A stretch of 64,000 nucleotides of DNA, taken from Bradyrhizobium australiense (lineage in GTDB: Bacteria > Pseudomonadota > Alphaproteobacteria > Rhizobiales > Xanthobacteraceae). The DNA lies in contig NZ_JAAVLX010000007.1 in the NCBI RefSeq assembly GCF_013114825.1, positions 372,001-436,000 of the forward strand, written 5' to 3'. This document shows, piece after piece, positions 32,131 to 40,101 of the stretch; the stretch's first letter is position 1, and each line of letters starts with the position of its first letter. Both the position numbers and the translations under genes were made by a program. The notes beneath the pieces were generated by a model. The model was not told the DNA's origin. It searched no databases and saw only the letters and a list, made by a program, of their open reading frames with translations.

Positions 32131-32973
32131 ATGCCCTTCCTCACCATCGCTTTTCCGGTATTCGACCCGATCGCCATCTCGATTGGGCCGATTGCGATCC
32201 GCTGGTATGCGCTGGCCTATATCGGCGGCATTGTGCTGGGGTGGATTTACGCCCGCTCGTTGCTCAAGAGCGAAAAACTCTGGGGCGGGCCGGCGCCGAT
32301 CACGCTGGCGCAGCTCGACGACTTTATCCTGTGGGTCACGATCGGCATCATCGTCGGGGGCCGCACCGGTTACGTGCTGTTCTACAATCCCGCCTTCTTC
32401 ATCCAGCATCCGGCCGAGATCTTCCAGTTGTGGAATGGCGGCATGTCATTTCACGGCGGCTTCCTCGGCTGTGTCGCTGCGGTGATGCTGTTCGCCCGCC
32501 TGAACAACATCCCAATCCTGTCGCTTGGCGACATCACGACCGCGGTTGCGCCGATCGGGCTGTTCCTCGGGCGGCTGGCAAACTTCATCAACAGTGAACT
32601 CTGGGGCCGGGAGACGGACTCCAGCGTGCCTTGGGCGATGGTGTTTCCCAACGGCGGGCCGGAGCCGCGCCACCCCAGCCAACTCTACGAAGCCGGGCTC
32701 GAGGGCATCCTGCTATTCGTTCTCCTGGCGGTAATGATCCGAATGGGCGCATTGAGGCGACCGGGCCTGATCCTCGGCAGCTTCATCACGATCTACGGCC
32801 TTGCCCGCATTACCAGCGAATTCTTCCGCGAACCTGATCCCCAGCTCGGCTTTTTGTGGGGCGGACTGACCATGGGCATGCTGTTGTCGGTACCGATGAT
32901 CATTGCGGGAGGCATCCTTATTGTGATGGCATGGCGCCGCAAGACGCCGCAGCATATAGAGAGGTCGATTTAA
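32131..32973 (+). CDS. lgt: Prolipoprotein diacylglyceryl transferase
   Basis: This 280-residue inner-membrane enzyme attaches diacylglycerol from phosphatidylglycerol to the lipobox Cys of prolipoproteins. About seven hydrophobic segments are present. The motif HGGFLGCVAA contains the catalytic-region His, and the signature GRLANFINSELWGR gives the Arg and Asn residues of the family. RHPSQLYEAGLEGILLF is the third block. Its end overlaps the region before the MidA-type gene closely (8-base gap). Confidence 0.95.
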   Translation: MPFLTIAFPVFDPIAISIGPIAIRWYALAYIGGIVLGWIYARSLLKSEKLWGGPAPITLAQLDDFILWVTIGIIVGGRTGYVLFYNPAFFIQHPAEIFQLWNGGMSFHGGFLGCVAAVMLFARLNNIPILSLGDITTAVAPIGLFLGRLANFINSELWGRETDSSVPWAMVFPNGGPEPRHPSQLYEAGLEGILLFVLLAVMIRMGALRRPGLILGSFITIYGLARITSEFFREPDPQLGFLWGGLTMGMLLSVPMIIAGGILIVMAWRRKTPQHIERSI

Positions 32974-32981
32974 GGCAGGCC

Positions 32982-34109
32982 GTGACCGAATTTTCGCCGT
33001 TAGAGTCGGAGATCCACAAGCTGATCAGATCGTCAGGACCGATGCCGGTCTGGCGGTACATGGAGCTGTGCCTGATGCATCCCGAGCACGGCTACTACGT
33101 GTCGCGCGATCCGTTGGGCCGCGAGGGTGATTTCACCACCGCGCCCGAGGTTAGCCAGATGTTCGGCGAGCTGCTCGGCCTATGGACGGCCTCGATCTGG
33201 AAAGCGATCGGTTCGCCGCCGACGCTGCGGCTGGTCGAGCTCGGCCCCGGCCGCGGCACCATGATGGCGGACGCGCTCCGCGCGGTTCGGGTGCTGCCGC
33301 CGCTTTATCAATCGCTCCACATCGATCTCGTCGAGATCAATCCGGTGCTGCGCGAGAAGCAGCGGTCGACGCTATCCGGCGCGCGCAACATCACCTGGCA
33401 CGACAGCATCGACGACGTGCCCGAAGGCCCCGCGGTCATTCTCGCCAACGAATATTTCGACGTGCTGCCGATCCATCAGGTGGTCAAGCGCGAAACCGGC
33501 TGGCACGAGCGCGTCGTCAACCTCGATGCCAATGGCAACCTGGTATTCGCGGCCTCCGATGACCCGATGCCCCGCTTTGAAGTGCTGCTGCCGCCGCTGG
33601 TGCGCGCGGCCCCCATCGGCGCCGTGTTCGAATGGCGGCCGGATACCGAGATCATGAAGATCGCCGCGCGGGTGCGCGACCAGGACGGCGCGGCGCTGAT
33701 CATCGATTACGGCCATCTGCGCAGCGACGCCGGCGATACCTTCCAGGCCATCGCCCGCCACAGCTTTGCCGATCCCCTGAAAAATCCGGGACAGGCCGAC
33801 GTCACCGCCCACGTCGATTTCCAGGCGCTGGCCCGCGCGGCGGAAGACGTCGGCGCGCGCGTTCACGGTCCGGTGACGCAGGGTGAATTCCTCAAGCGGC
33901 TCGGCATCGAGACCCGGGCCGTCACGCTGATGGGAAAAGCCACCGCGGAAGTTTCCGCGGATATTTCCGCCGCGCTCAAGCGCCTCACCGACAGCGGCCG
34001 CGGCGGCATGGGATCGATGTTCAAGGTGCTTGCGGTTACCGAGCCAAACCTCACCTCGGTCGCAGGCCTCAGCGACGAACCGCCGGCGCGGAGAGACGAA
34101 ACAGCATGA
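32982..34109 (+). CDS. MidA/NDUFAF7-family SAM-dependent methyltransferase
   Basis: This 375-residue protein, started at GTG 32982 (VTEFSPLESEIHKLIRSSGP), matches the DUF185 family. Marks are PVWRYMELCLMHPEHGYYVS, GREGDFTTAPEVSQMFGELL and the SAM loop LVELGPGRGTMMADALRA, then ILANEYFDVLPIHQ. The mitochondrial relative NDUFAF7 methylates an arginine of complex I subunit NDUFS2, so a complex I role here is plausible. It lies between lgt and pgeF, overlapping the latter by four bases. Confidence 0.9.
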   Translation: MTEFSPLESEIHKLIRSSGPMPVWRYMELCLMHPEHGYYVSRDPLGREGDFTTAPEVSQMFGELLGLWTASIWKAIGSPPTLRLVELGPGRGTMMADALRAVRVLPPLYQSLHIDLVEINPVLREKQRSTLSGARNITWHDSIDDVPEGPAVILANEYFDVLPIHQVVKRETGWHERVVNLDANGNLVFAASDDPMPRFEVLLPPLVRAAPIGAVFEWRPDTEIMKIAARVRDQDGAALIIDYGHLRSDAGDTFQAIARHSFADPLKNPGQADVTAHVDFQALARAAEDVGARVHGPVTQGEFLKRLGIETRAVTLMGKATAEVSADISAALKRLTDSGRGGMGSMFKVLAVTEPNLTSVAGLSDEPPARRDETA

Positions 34110-34873
34110 CCTTCGGATCGTCGCTGCTGTCAGCCATTCCCGGCCTGCGCCACGCGTTCTTCACCCGCGAGGGCGGGGTATCGGGTGGAATTTATGAGGG
34201 CCTCAATGGCGGATTAGGCTCGAATGACGATCCGGCCAGTGTCGCCGAAAACCGCCGCCGGATGGCCGAGCGGATGGGCGTTGCGCCCGAGCACTTGCTC
34301 AGCGCGCACCAGATCCATTCGCCCGACGCCGTGGTGGCGACCCGACCTTGGCAAGGCGACAAGCCGCGCGCGGACGCGCTCGTCACCCGCACGGAAGGCA
34401 TTGCCATAGGCGTCACCGCCGCCGATTGCGGCCCGATCCTGTTCGCCGATCCGGCCGCCCGCGTGATCGGCGCCGCGCACGCCGGCTGGAAGGGTGCGCT
34501 GACCGGCGTGCTGGAATCCACTATCGAGGCGATGGAAAATCTCGGCGCGGACCGTGGCGGCATCGTCGCCGCCATCGGTCCGCTGATCCGCCAGCACTCC
34601 TACGAAGTCGGCAGCGAATTCGTCGAACGCTTCCTGGATGCCGACGCCGAAAATGGCGTGTTCTTTATTCCTTCGGTTCGGTCAGGCCATGCCATGTTCG
34701 ACCTCGCCGGCTTCATCCGTATGCGGCTGGAGAATGCCGGCGTGCTGATGATCGACGATATCGGCGTCGATACCTATTCCGACGAGCGCTTCTACAGCTA
34801 CCGCCGCTCGGTGCACCGCAAAGAGCCGGACTACGGCCGCCACATTCACGCGATCGCGTTGGTGAGCGAGTAA
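34106..34873 (+). CDS. pgeF: Peptidoglycan editing factor PgeF (laccase-like domain)
   Basis: This 255-residue protein of the YfiH/DUF152 family has HAFFTREGGVSGGIYEGLNG, SAHQIHSPDAV with the first metal His, and AVTAADC...AAHAGWKGAL with the zinc-binding Cys and His. The end is DTYSDERFYSYRRSVHRKEP. PgeF removes L-Ser mis-inserted for L-Ala in peptidoglycan precursors in E. coli; other relatives hydrolyse purine nucleosides. ATGA overlap with the MidA-type gene suggests coupling. Confidence 0.93.
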   Translation: MTFGSSLLSAIPGLRHAFFTREGGVSGGIYEGLNGGLGSNDDPASVAENRRRMAERMGVAPEHLLSAHQIHSPDAVVATRPWQGDKPRADALVTRTEGIAIGVTAADCGPILFADPAARVIGAAHAGWKGALTGVLESTIEAMENLGADRGGIVAAIGPLIRQHSYEVGSEFVERFLDADAENGVFFIPSVRSGHAMFDLAGFIRMRLENAGVLMIDDIGVDTYSDERFYSYRRSVHRKEPDYGRHIHAIALVSE

Positions 34874-34892
34874 TTCCTTACCTGACATCACC

Positions 34893-34985
34893 TTACCCGG
34901 CGCCGCGATCGACCAGGCCGGCGATCTCGTGCAGTTGATCACCACTCGGCTCGGTGAGAAACCAGGAACAGGTCGCGCCGGCCTC
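34893..34985 (-). pseudogene. C-terminal remnant of a zinc-type alcohol dehydrogenase
   Basis: On the minus strand the frame AGATCSWFLTEPSGDQLHEI then AGLVDRGAG and stop (34893-34895) matches the end of medium-chain alcohol dehydrogenases, where WF-x-x-P-x-GDQL-x-EIA-x-LVDAGK lies just before the final residues. The rest of the gene is absent, and the LVDAGKLRPVV end is broken by a stop. The fragment is short, so the call is modest. Confidence 0.4.
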
Positions 34986-35148
34986 GGCGCTCACGGCACT
35001 GACCTAGGATGGCACGGACCATCCTGCGCCGTTGGAGAATTCTGTCAACAACAAGGAGAAACGGGACGAGCTGGACGCGATCTTTTTGGCGAGCCTATCC
35101 ACTCGCTGCCCTAGACCTTAACACATTTTAACGATATCGCAGGGAGCA

Positions 35149-35763
35149 ATGAGGAACACCTTGATTGCTTCGTGCCAAGCCCCGCGCGCCATGATTGCCG
35201 CGGCGCTGTTTGTCGTTTCTTGCGCGCTCGGTGGCTGTGCCGGCGGCGGCGCGGGCAGCGGCTCGTATGCGATGGCGAGCGCGGGCGACGGTCCAACCGT
35301 GGCGTTCGAATCGATCGACGGTCCGCCGCCGCAGGTGTTCGACCGGATGGTAAGCGTGCTCGATAGCGAATCGAAGCTGCGCAACCTGTCGATCGTCTCC
35401 CGCGAGGGCGGCGCTTCCTACCGCGTGCGCAGCTATCTCTCGGCGCAGGTGGTTCGCGGCAAAAGCGTGATCGCCTGGGTCTGGGACGTCTATGACAACA
35501 ACCAGCAGCGTGCGTTGCGGATTTCCGGCGAAGAGCCCGCCGGCAAGGCCGGACGCGACGCCTGGGCGGCGGCCGACGACCTCGTGTTGCGGAAAATCGC
35601 ACAGGCCGGCCTCAGCGGTCTGTCCGGCATGATCAATGGGACCCCGGATGCAGCACCTGCGCCGGGCCCGGAGCGCCGCGGTCCCGCGGTCGCGAGTGCG
35701 GAAGAAACAGTACCCGCCCAGGATGCGGCGGGCATCACGGCGCTCGGTTTCAGCGCCCAATAA
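35149..35763 (+). CDS. Putative lipoprotein
   Basis: This 204-residue protein has a basic N-terminus, a hydrophobic run MIAAALFVVSCALGGCAGGG and a lipobox LGGC, so it would be lipid-anchored (acted on by the Lgt encoded nearby). The folded part (about 50-160) reads RMVSVLDSESKLRNLSIVSR and VRSYLSAQVVRGKSVIAWVW; a Pro/Ala tail follows. No family of known activity is recognised. AGGGAGCA lies before the ATG. Confidence 0.75.
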   Translation: MRNTLIASCQAPRAMIAAALFVVSCALGGCAGGGAGSGSYAMASAGDGPTVAFESIDGPPPQVFDRMVSVLDSESKLRNLSIVSREGGASYRVRSYLSAQVVRGKSVIAWVWDVYDNNQQRALRISGEEPAGKAGRDAWAAADDLVLRKIAQAGLSGLSGMINGTPDAAPAPGPERRGPAVASAEETVPAQDAAGITALGFSAQ

Positions 35764-35934
35764 ACAGCCTCGTAAAGTCCCGTATCGGCCGATTTTTGAC
35801 CGGGAAAACGACATCAACGGGTTGCCAGCCGAGCCGCCCGCCTGATATCTCCTCGCTCACCAAAACGCGCCGGTTCCCGAGGACTTCTCGATATGCTGAA
35901 CGTCGTATCCAGCAAGGCGCGAGGAGAAGCGTTG

Positions 35935-36888
35935 ATGGCGGCCAAGAACGGCTCAATCAAGCTGGTCGCCGGCAATTCCAACCCCGCGCTGGCCCAGGAA
36001 ATCGCGAACTGGCTGCATCTGCCGCTGACCAAGGCGGTGGTCCGGCGCTTCGCCGACATGGAAATCTTTGTCGAAATCCAGGAGAACGTCCGCGGATCGG
36101 ACGTCTACATCATTCAGTCGACCTCGTTTCCGGCCAACGATCACCTGATGGAACTGCTGATCATCACCGATGCGCTGCGCCGGGCCTCCGCGCGCCGCAT
36201 CACCGCGGTCATCCCCTATTTCGGCTACGCCCGCCAGGACCGCAAGGTCGGCTCGCGCGCACCGATTTCCGCCAAGCTGGTCGCCAACCTGATTACGCAC
36301 GCCGGCGTCGACCGCGTGATGACGCTCGATCTACACGCCGCTCAGATCCAGGGCTTCTTCGATATTCCGGTCGACAATCTCTTCGCCTCGCCGGTGATGG
36401 TGCGCGACATCAAGGAGCGCTTCGACCTCGGCAATGTGATGGTGGTGTCGCCCGACGTCGGCGGCGTGGTGCGCGCCCGCGGACTGGCCAAGCGCATCAA
36501 CACGCCGCTCGCCATCATCGACAAGCGCCGCGAGCGCGCTGGTGAATCCGAGGTCATGAACGTGATCGGCGACTGCGCCGGCCACACCTGCATCCTGATC
36601 GACGACATCGTCGATTCCGGCGGCACGCTGGTGAACGCGGCTGACGCGTTGATCGCGAACGGCGCCAAGGAAGTCTACGCCTATATCAGCCACGGCGTGC
36701 TCTCCGGCGGTGCTGCCGCGCGCATCGCCTCGTCGAAGCTGAAAGAGCTCGTGATCACCGACTCGATCCTGCCGACGGAAGCGGTCAACAACGCCGCCAA
36801 CATCCGCACGCTGTCGATCGCCCCGCTGATCGCCGAAGCGATCAGCCGCACCGCGTCGGAAGAATCGGTGTCGAGCCTGTTCGATTGA
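35935..36888 (+). CDS. prs: Ribose-phosphate pyrophosphokinase
   Basis: This 317-residue enzyme makes PRPP from ribose 5-phosphate and ATP, feeding nucleotide, histidine and tryptophan synthesis. Marks are IKLVAGNSNPALAQEIANWL, RRFADMEIFVEIQENVRGSD, YFGYARQDRKVGSRAPISAK with the flexible-loop residues, DLHAAQIQGFFDIPVDNL, and the PRPP loop ILIDDIVDSGGTL near residue 221. The ATG at 35935 is chosen over 35893 because AGGAG lies about 8 bases upstream and the family starts here. Confidence 0.96.
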   Translation: MAAKNGSIKLVAGNSNPALAQEIANWLHLPLTKAVVRRFADMEIFVEIQENVRGSDVYIIQSTSFPANDHLMELLIITDALRRASARRITAVIPYFGYARQDRKVGSRAPISAKLVANLITHAGVDRVMTLDLHAAQIQGFFDIPVDNLFASPVMVRDIKERFDLGNVMVVSPDVGGVVRARGLAKRINTPLAIIDKRRERAGESEVMNVIGDCAGHTCILIDDIVDSGGTLVNAADALIANGAKEVYAYISHGVLSGGAAARIASSKLKELVITDSILPTEAVNNAANIRTLSIAPLIAEAISRTASEESVSSLFD

Positions 36889-36892
36889 AAGG

Positions 36893-37050
36893 CTTCGTAG
36901 GGTGAGCAAAGCGCCGCGTGCCCACCGCGCAAAGTGCGAGACCTCATCCTGAGGAGCACGAAGCGCGTCTCGAAGGATGAATGGCACCAGCGGGGCCTCG
37001 TGGTTCGAGACGGCGCTAAAGCGCCTCCTCATCATGAGGGTTTAATAGGC
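36893..37050. repeat. Dispersed repeat of the CCTCATCCTGAGGAG type
   Basis: GACCTCATCCTGAGGAGCAC and GCGTCTCGAAGGATGA are answered by GGTTCGAGACGGCGC and CGCCTCCTCATCATGAGGGT, a hairpin frequent between Bradyrhizobium genes. A worn GTAGGGTGAGCAAAGCGCC element precedes it. Confidence 0.75.
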
Positions 37051-37058
37051 GCCCCTCG

Positions 37059-37868
37059 CTACTCAAATCCCGGCCGCGGCACCAAATTCATCAGCATGTT
37101 GGCGTAGCCGCCATCGACCATGATCTCCTCGCCGTTGATATAGGACGCGCGGTCGCTGGCGAGAAACAATATCGCATCGGCCATGTCCTGCGGCATGCCG
37201 ACCCGCCGCAACGGCACCACGGCGGAGCGCCGCTCGGTCACGCCAGGCGTATCGTAAAACGACTGGCTCATCGGCGTGATCACCATGCCGGGACTGACGA
37301 CATTGCTGCGGATGCCATGCGGCCCCCACTCGTTGGCGAGTTGCCGCGACAGCATGATCACGCCGGCCTTGCTGACGCTGTAGGCGCCGCTCTGCCCCTG
37401 CGCGTTGCTGCCGGCAATCGACGCCACGTGAACCAGGCTGCCGCGGCCAAGCGCGCGCATCTGCCGGCCGCATACCTGCGCGCAGAGAAAATATCCTGTC
37501 AGGTTGACCGACAGAACGGCATTCCATTCGGCGAGCGACAACGTCTCGAGCGCGCCGGGCCGCAGCACCGCGGCCGTATTGACCAGCACCTCGCAGGGCC
37601 CGAGCGATTTTTCGATCGTCGCGGATGCGGCGGTGACGCTCTCGAACTCCGTCGTATCACAGCGCGCGATGAAATGGTCAGCGCCGAGCTTGCCGAGCTC
37701 CGCGCGCGTCACCTCGAGACCGCGGTCATCGAGATCGATCGCGGCGACGCGCGCGCCGGCCTGAGCAAAACTGAGCGCAACAGCGCGGCCGATCCCGCCT
37801 CCGCCACCCGTCACCACGCAGACGCGGCCTGACAGGCCGAGCCAATCGGAAGGTTGTTGTTCGGCCAT
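37059..37868 (-). CDS. Short-chain dehydrogenase/reductase
   Basis: This 269-residue oxidoreductase, started at 37868 (MAEQQPSDWLGLSGRVCVVT), has the cofactor loop TGGGGGIGRAVALSFAQAGA, the NTAAVLRPG block, and the catalytic Ser, Tyr and Lys in VASIAGSNAQGQSGAYSVSK. The end GYANMLMNLVP follows INGEEIMVDGG, typical of classical FabG-like SDRs. D in AAIDLDDRG favours NAD(H). Substrate unknown; the gene stands alone between repeats. Confidence 0.9.
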   Translation of the reverse strand: MAEQQPSDWLGLSGRVCVVTGGGGGIGRAVALSFAQAGARVAAIDLDDRGLEVTRAELGKLGADHFIARCDTTEFESVTAASATIEKSLGPCEVLVNTAAVLRPGALETLSLAEWNAVLSVNLTGYFLCAQVCGRQMRALGRGSLVHVASIAGSNAQGQSGAYSVSKAGVIMLSRQLANEWGPHGIRSNVVSPGMVITPMSQSFYDTPGVTERRSAVVPLRRVGMPQDMADAILFLASDRASYINGEEIMVDGGYANMLMNLVPRPGFE

Positions 37869-37944
37869 GATCCGTTGCTCCGATGCCGCAAACGACACCG
37901 GCAGCGTAACCGAAAGTCATGGCGCGATCGAACGCTATTCTTCC

Positions 37945-37995
37945 GCGCGTACGAAGCAATCCTGCATGGCCGGATTGCTTCGCTCGCAATGACGG
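37945..37995. repeat. Short dispersed hairpin repeat
   Basis: CGAAGCAATCCTGCATGGCC and GGATTGCTTCGCTCGCAATG are complementary around a short loop; this is the same type as at 9711-9794. Confidence 0.7.
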
Positions 37996-38001
37996 GACTT
38001 A

Positions 38002-38580
38002 TTACCCCACAATCCCCGCCGCGACCTGTCCGCGCAGCCGCTCCAGGCTGTGCAGGGTGTTGGCGCAGGCTTCCGCGACCTCGATGCCCTTGATGACGAA
38101 ATGCTTGCGGAAGAATTCGTGGTGCACGGCGCTGTCGTGGAATTGTTGCGGCGTCAGTACCGCCGAGAATACCGGCACTTCGGTCCTGAGCTGCACGTCC
38201 ATCAGCGCCTTGATCACGGTGTCGGCGACGAATTCGTGGCGGTAGATGCCGCCGTCGACCACGAGGCCGGCGGCCACGATCGCGGTGTAGCGCCGCGTCT
38301 TCGCGAGCAATTGCGCATGCAAGGGGATCTCGAACGAGCCTGGTACCTCGAACAGATCGACCTGCGCGCGCGTGATATGGCGCGCCTCGATCTCTTCAAG
38401 GAAGGCAATGCGGCATTCCTCGACCACGTCGCGGTGCCAGGACGACTGCACGAAGGCGACGCGTTGCGGCTTGACGAAACGCGGATGCACCGGCGCCGGC
38501 GGACGCTCGGGGACGTCAGGAACGTGATGGGCTTCGGCTGGTTGGGATTGGACTTCAGGCTCTTGCAACATCTGATTCAT
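38002..38580 (-). CDS. ribH: 6,7-dimethyl-8-ribityllumazine synthase (type II)
   Basis: This 192-residue enzyme makes the riboflavin precursor lumazine. Core: RVAFVQSSWHRDVVEECRIA, VDLFEVPGSFEIPLHAQLLA, VAAGLVVDGGIYRHEFVADT and VPVFSAVLTPQQFHD. The pattern WHRDVV and GGIYRHEFVA belongs to the decameric RibH2 type of Brucella and Mesorhizobium, not to icosahedral RibH1. The 35-residue N-terminal extension is Pro/Glu-rich. An FMN riboswitch lies 80 bases upstream, so it is expressed when FMN is low. Confidence 0.92.
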   Translation of the reverse strand: MNQMLQEPEVQSQPAEAHHVPDVPERPPAPVHPRFVKPQRVAFVQSSWHRDVVEECRIAFLEEIEARHITRAQVDLFEVPGSFEIPLHAQLLAKTRRYTAIVAAGLVVDGGIYRHEFVADTVIKALMDVQLRTEVPVFSAVLTPQQFHDSAVHHEFFRKHFVIKGIEVAEACANTLHSLERLRGQVAAGIVG

Positions 38581-38991
38581 GGCTTTCCTCTTTCAGGACC
38601 AGAATCAGGGCATACGGACGACGCCGGCCCACGCGCAAACGTGCGAGGCCGCCGCAAACCGTTCTCTTTCATCCGGACTGTAACCGTCGGCTTCGGAGTC
38701 ACACCGAATCTGCTGACCCTTCTCCTCGGGAGAGAAGAAGGCGCTCGCGGGCTTGGGCTACGTCACCCTTACCGCCGGTGGGGATTTTCACCCCGCCCTG
38801 AGAACATCGGCCGCCCGGAATGGACGACCTGCTGAAGAATATGACCAACGCCGGGGCGGCAGCAAGCGCCTTCGGCATGGGGAATCGGCATGTCGCCATG
38901 CCGCCGGGACAGGGCATGCGGCCAGCAATCACCGCCTTTACTCAAGCCGCGGCGATTGGGATAGCTTGCTAAAAACAGGGGGACGCGCAGC
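38581..38991. other. Spacer between ribH and the Bug-type gene
   Basis: This 411-base gap holds the FMN riboswitch of ribH on the minus strand and the promoter regions of the two divergent genes. The plus-strand frames that cross the riboswitch are not genes. Confidence 0.7.
38660..38808 (-). promoter_or_regulatory. FMN riboswitch (RFN element)
   Basis: Read on the minus strand from 38807: TTCTCAGGGCGGGGTGAAAA, CCCCACCGGCGGTAAGGGTG, AGCCCGCGAGCGCC, GTCAGCAGATTCGGTGTGAC, TCCGAAGCCGACGGTTACAG and TCCGGATGAAAGAGAACGG. These are the conserved blocks of the FMN aptamer in order. It precedes ribH, which it probably switches off when FMN binds. Confidence 0.95.
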
Positions 38992-39969
38992 ATGAAACTT
39001 CTTCGTCGGAATTTCCTCAAACTTGCCGGCGGACTGATCGCCGCGCCCGCCTTGCCGCGGCAAGCAGCCGCGCTCGATTATCCGACGCGGCCGACGAAAA
39101 TAATCGCTGGCTTCGCCGCCGGCGGTGGCGTCGACATCACGGCTCGGCTCATCGGCCAGTGGCTGGCGGACCATCTCGGGCAGCCCTTCGTGGTCGAGAA
39201 CCGGACCGGCGCCGGCGGCAATATCGGCACCGAGGCGGTCGTGAACGCGGCGCCCGACGGCTACACGCTGCTGCTGGCGACCGTCCCGAATGCCGTGAAC
39301 GCCTCGCTCTACGAAAAGCTCAGTTTCAATTTCGTCCGCGACATCGCGCCGGTCGCCGGCGTCATTCGCGTGCCGATGGTGGTGCTGGTCCACCCCTCGG
39401 TGCCGGCGCAGACGTTGGCCGAATTCATCGCCTACGCCAAAGCCAATCCCGGAAAGGTCAACATGGCCTCGGCCGGCAGCGGCAGCGCGCCGCACATGGC
39501 GGGCGAGTTGTTCAAGATGATGACCGGCGTCGACATGGTGCACGTGCCCTATCGCGGCCAGGGCCCGGCGCTGACGGATCTGATCGGCGGCCAGGTGCAG
39601 ATCCTGTTTGCGGCCGCGCCCGGCACCGCCGACCACATCAAGACCGGCAAGCTGCGCGCACTCGCGGTGACGACAGCTGCGCGTATGGCGGAGCTGCCGG
39701 AAGTTCCGACGGTAGGCGATGTCGTGGCAGGCTATGAAGCCAGCCAGTGGTACGGCTTTGCGGCGCCGAAAAACACGCCGGCCGAAATCATCGAAAAACT
39801 CAACAAGGAAATCAATGCAGCGATCGCCGATCCCGGCATGAAGGCCCGGCTTGCCGCCATCGGCGGCGAGCCGATGCCGGGATCATCAGTCGATTTCGGC
39901 AAGCTGATCGCAGACGAGACCGAGAAATGGGGCAAGGTGGTCCGCGCAGCCGGCGTCAAGCCGGAGTAA
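38992..39969 (+). CDS. Bug-family substrate-binding protein (tripartite tricarboxylate type)
   Basis: This 325-residue periplasmic binding protein has a leader MKLLRRNFLKLAGGLIAAPA with an RR pair, so Tat or Sec export is possible. Bug marks are YPTRPTKIIAGFAAGGGVDI, GQPFVVENRTGAGGNIGTEA, DGYTLLLATV, MAGELFKMMTGVDMVHVPYR and GQGPALTDLIGGQV. Orphan Bug proteins often lack nearby transporter genes, as here (no TctA/TctB seen). The ligand is probably a carboxylate. Confidence 0.93.
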   Translation: MKLLRRNFLKLAGGLIAAPALPRQAAALDYPTRPTKIIAGFAAGGGVDITARLIGQWLADHLGQPFVVENRTGAGGNIGTEAVVNAAPDGYTLLLATVPNAVNASLYEKLSFNFVRDIAPVAGVIRVPMVVLVHPSVPAQTLAEFIAYAKANPGKVNMASAGSGSAPHMAGELFKMMTGVDMVHVPYRGQGPALTDLIGGQVQILFAAAPGTADHIKTGKLRALAVTTAARMAELPEVPTVGDVVAGYEASQWYGFAAPKNTPAEIIEKLNKEINAAIADPGMKARLAAIGGEPMPGSSVDFGKLIADETEKWGKVVRAAGVKPE

Positions 39970-40101
39970 GACGGCGGCTGCCGAACGGTCCGGGAGGTAC
40001 CGATGCAGCGCGAAGACATTCACGAATCCTTAAAGCCGGCCTCCTAGAGGTATCTGTCGTGCCCAACTTCAGATCGCCCGGGCGACGCACATGGAACAAG
40101 C

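Noticed and set aside
38753..38995. Plus-strand frame of 80 codons
   Set aside because: It runs through the FMN riboswitch in the opposite sense and has no family pattern.
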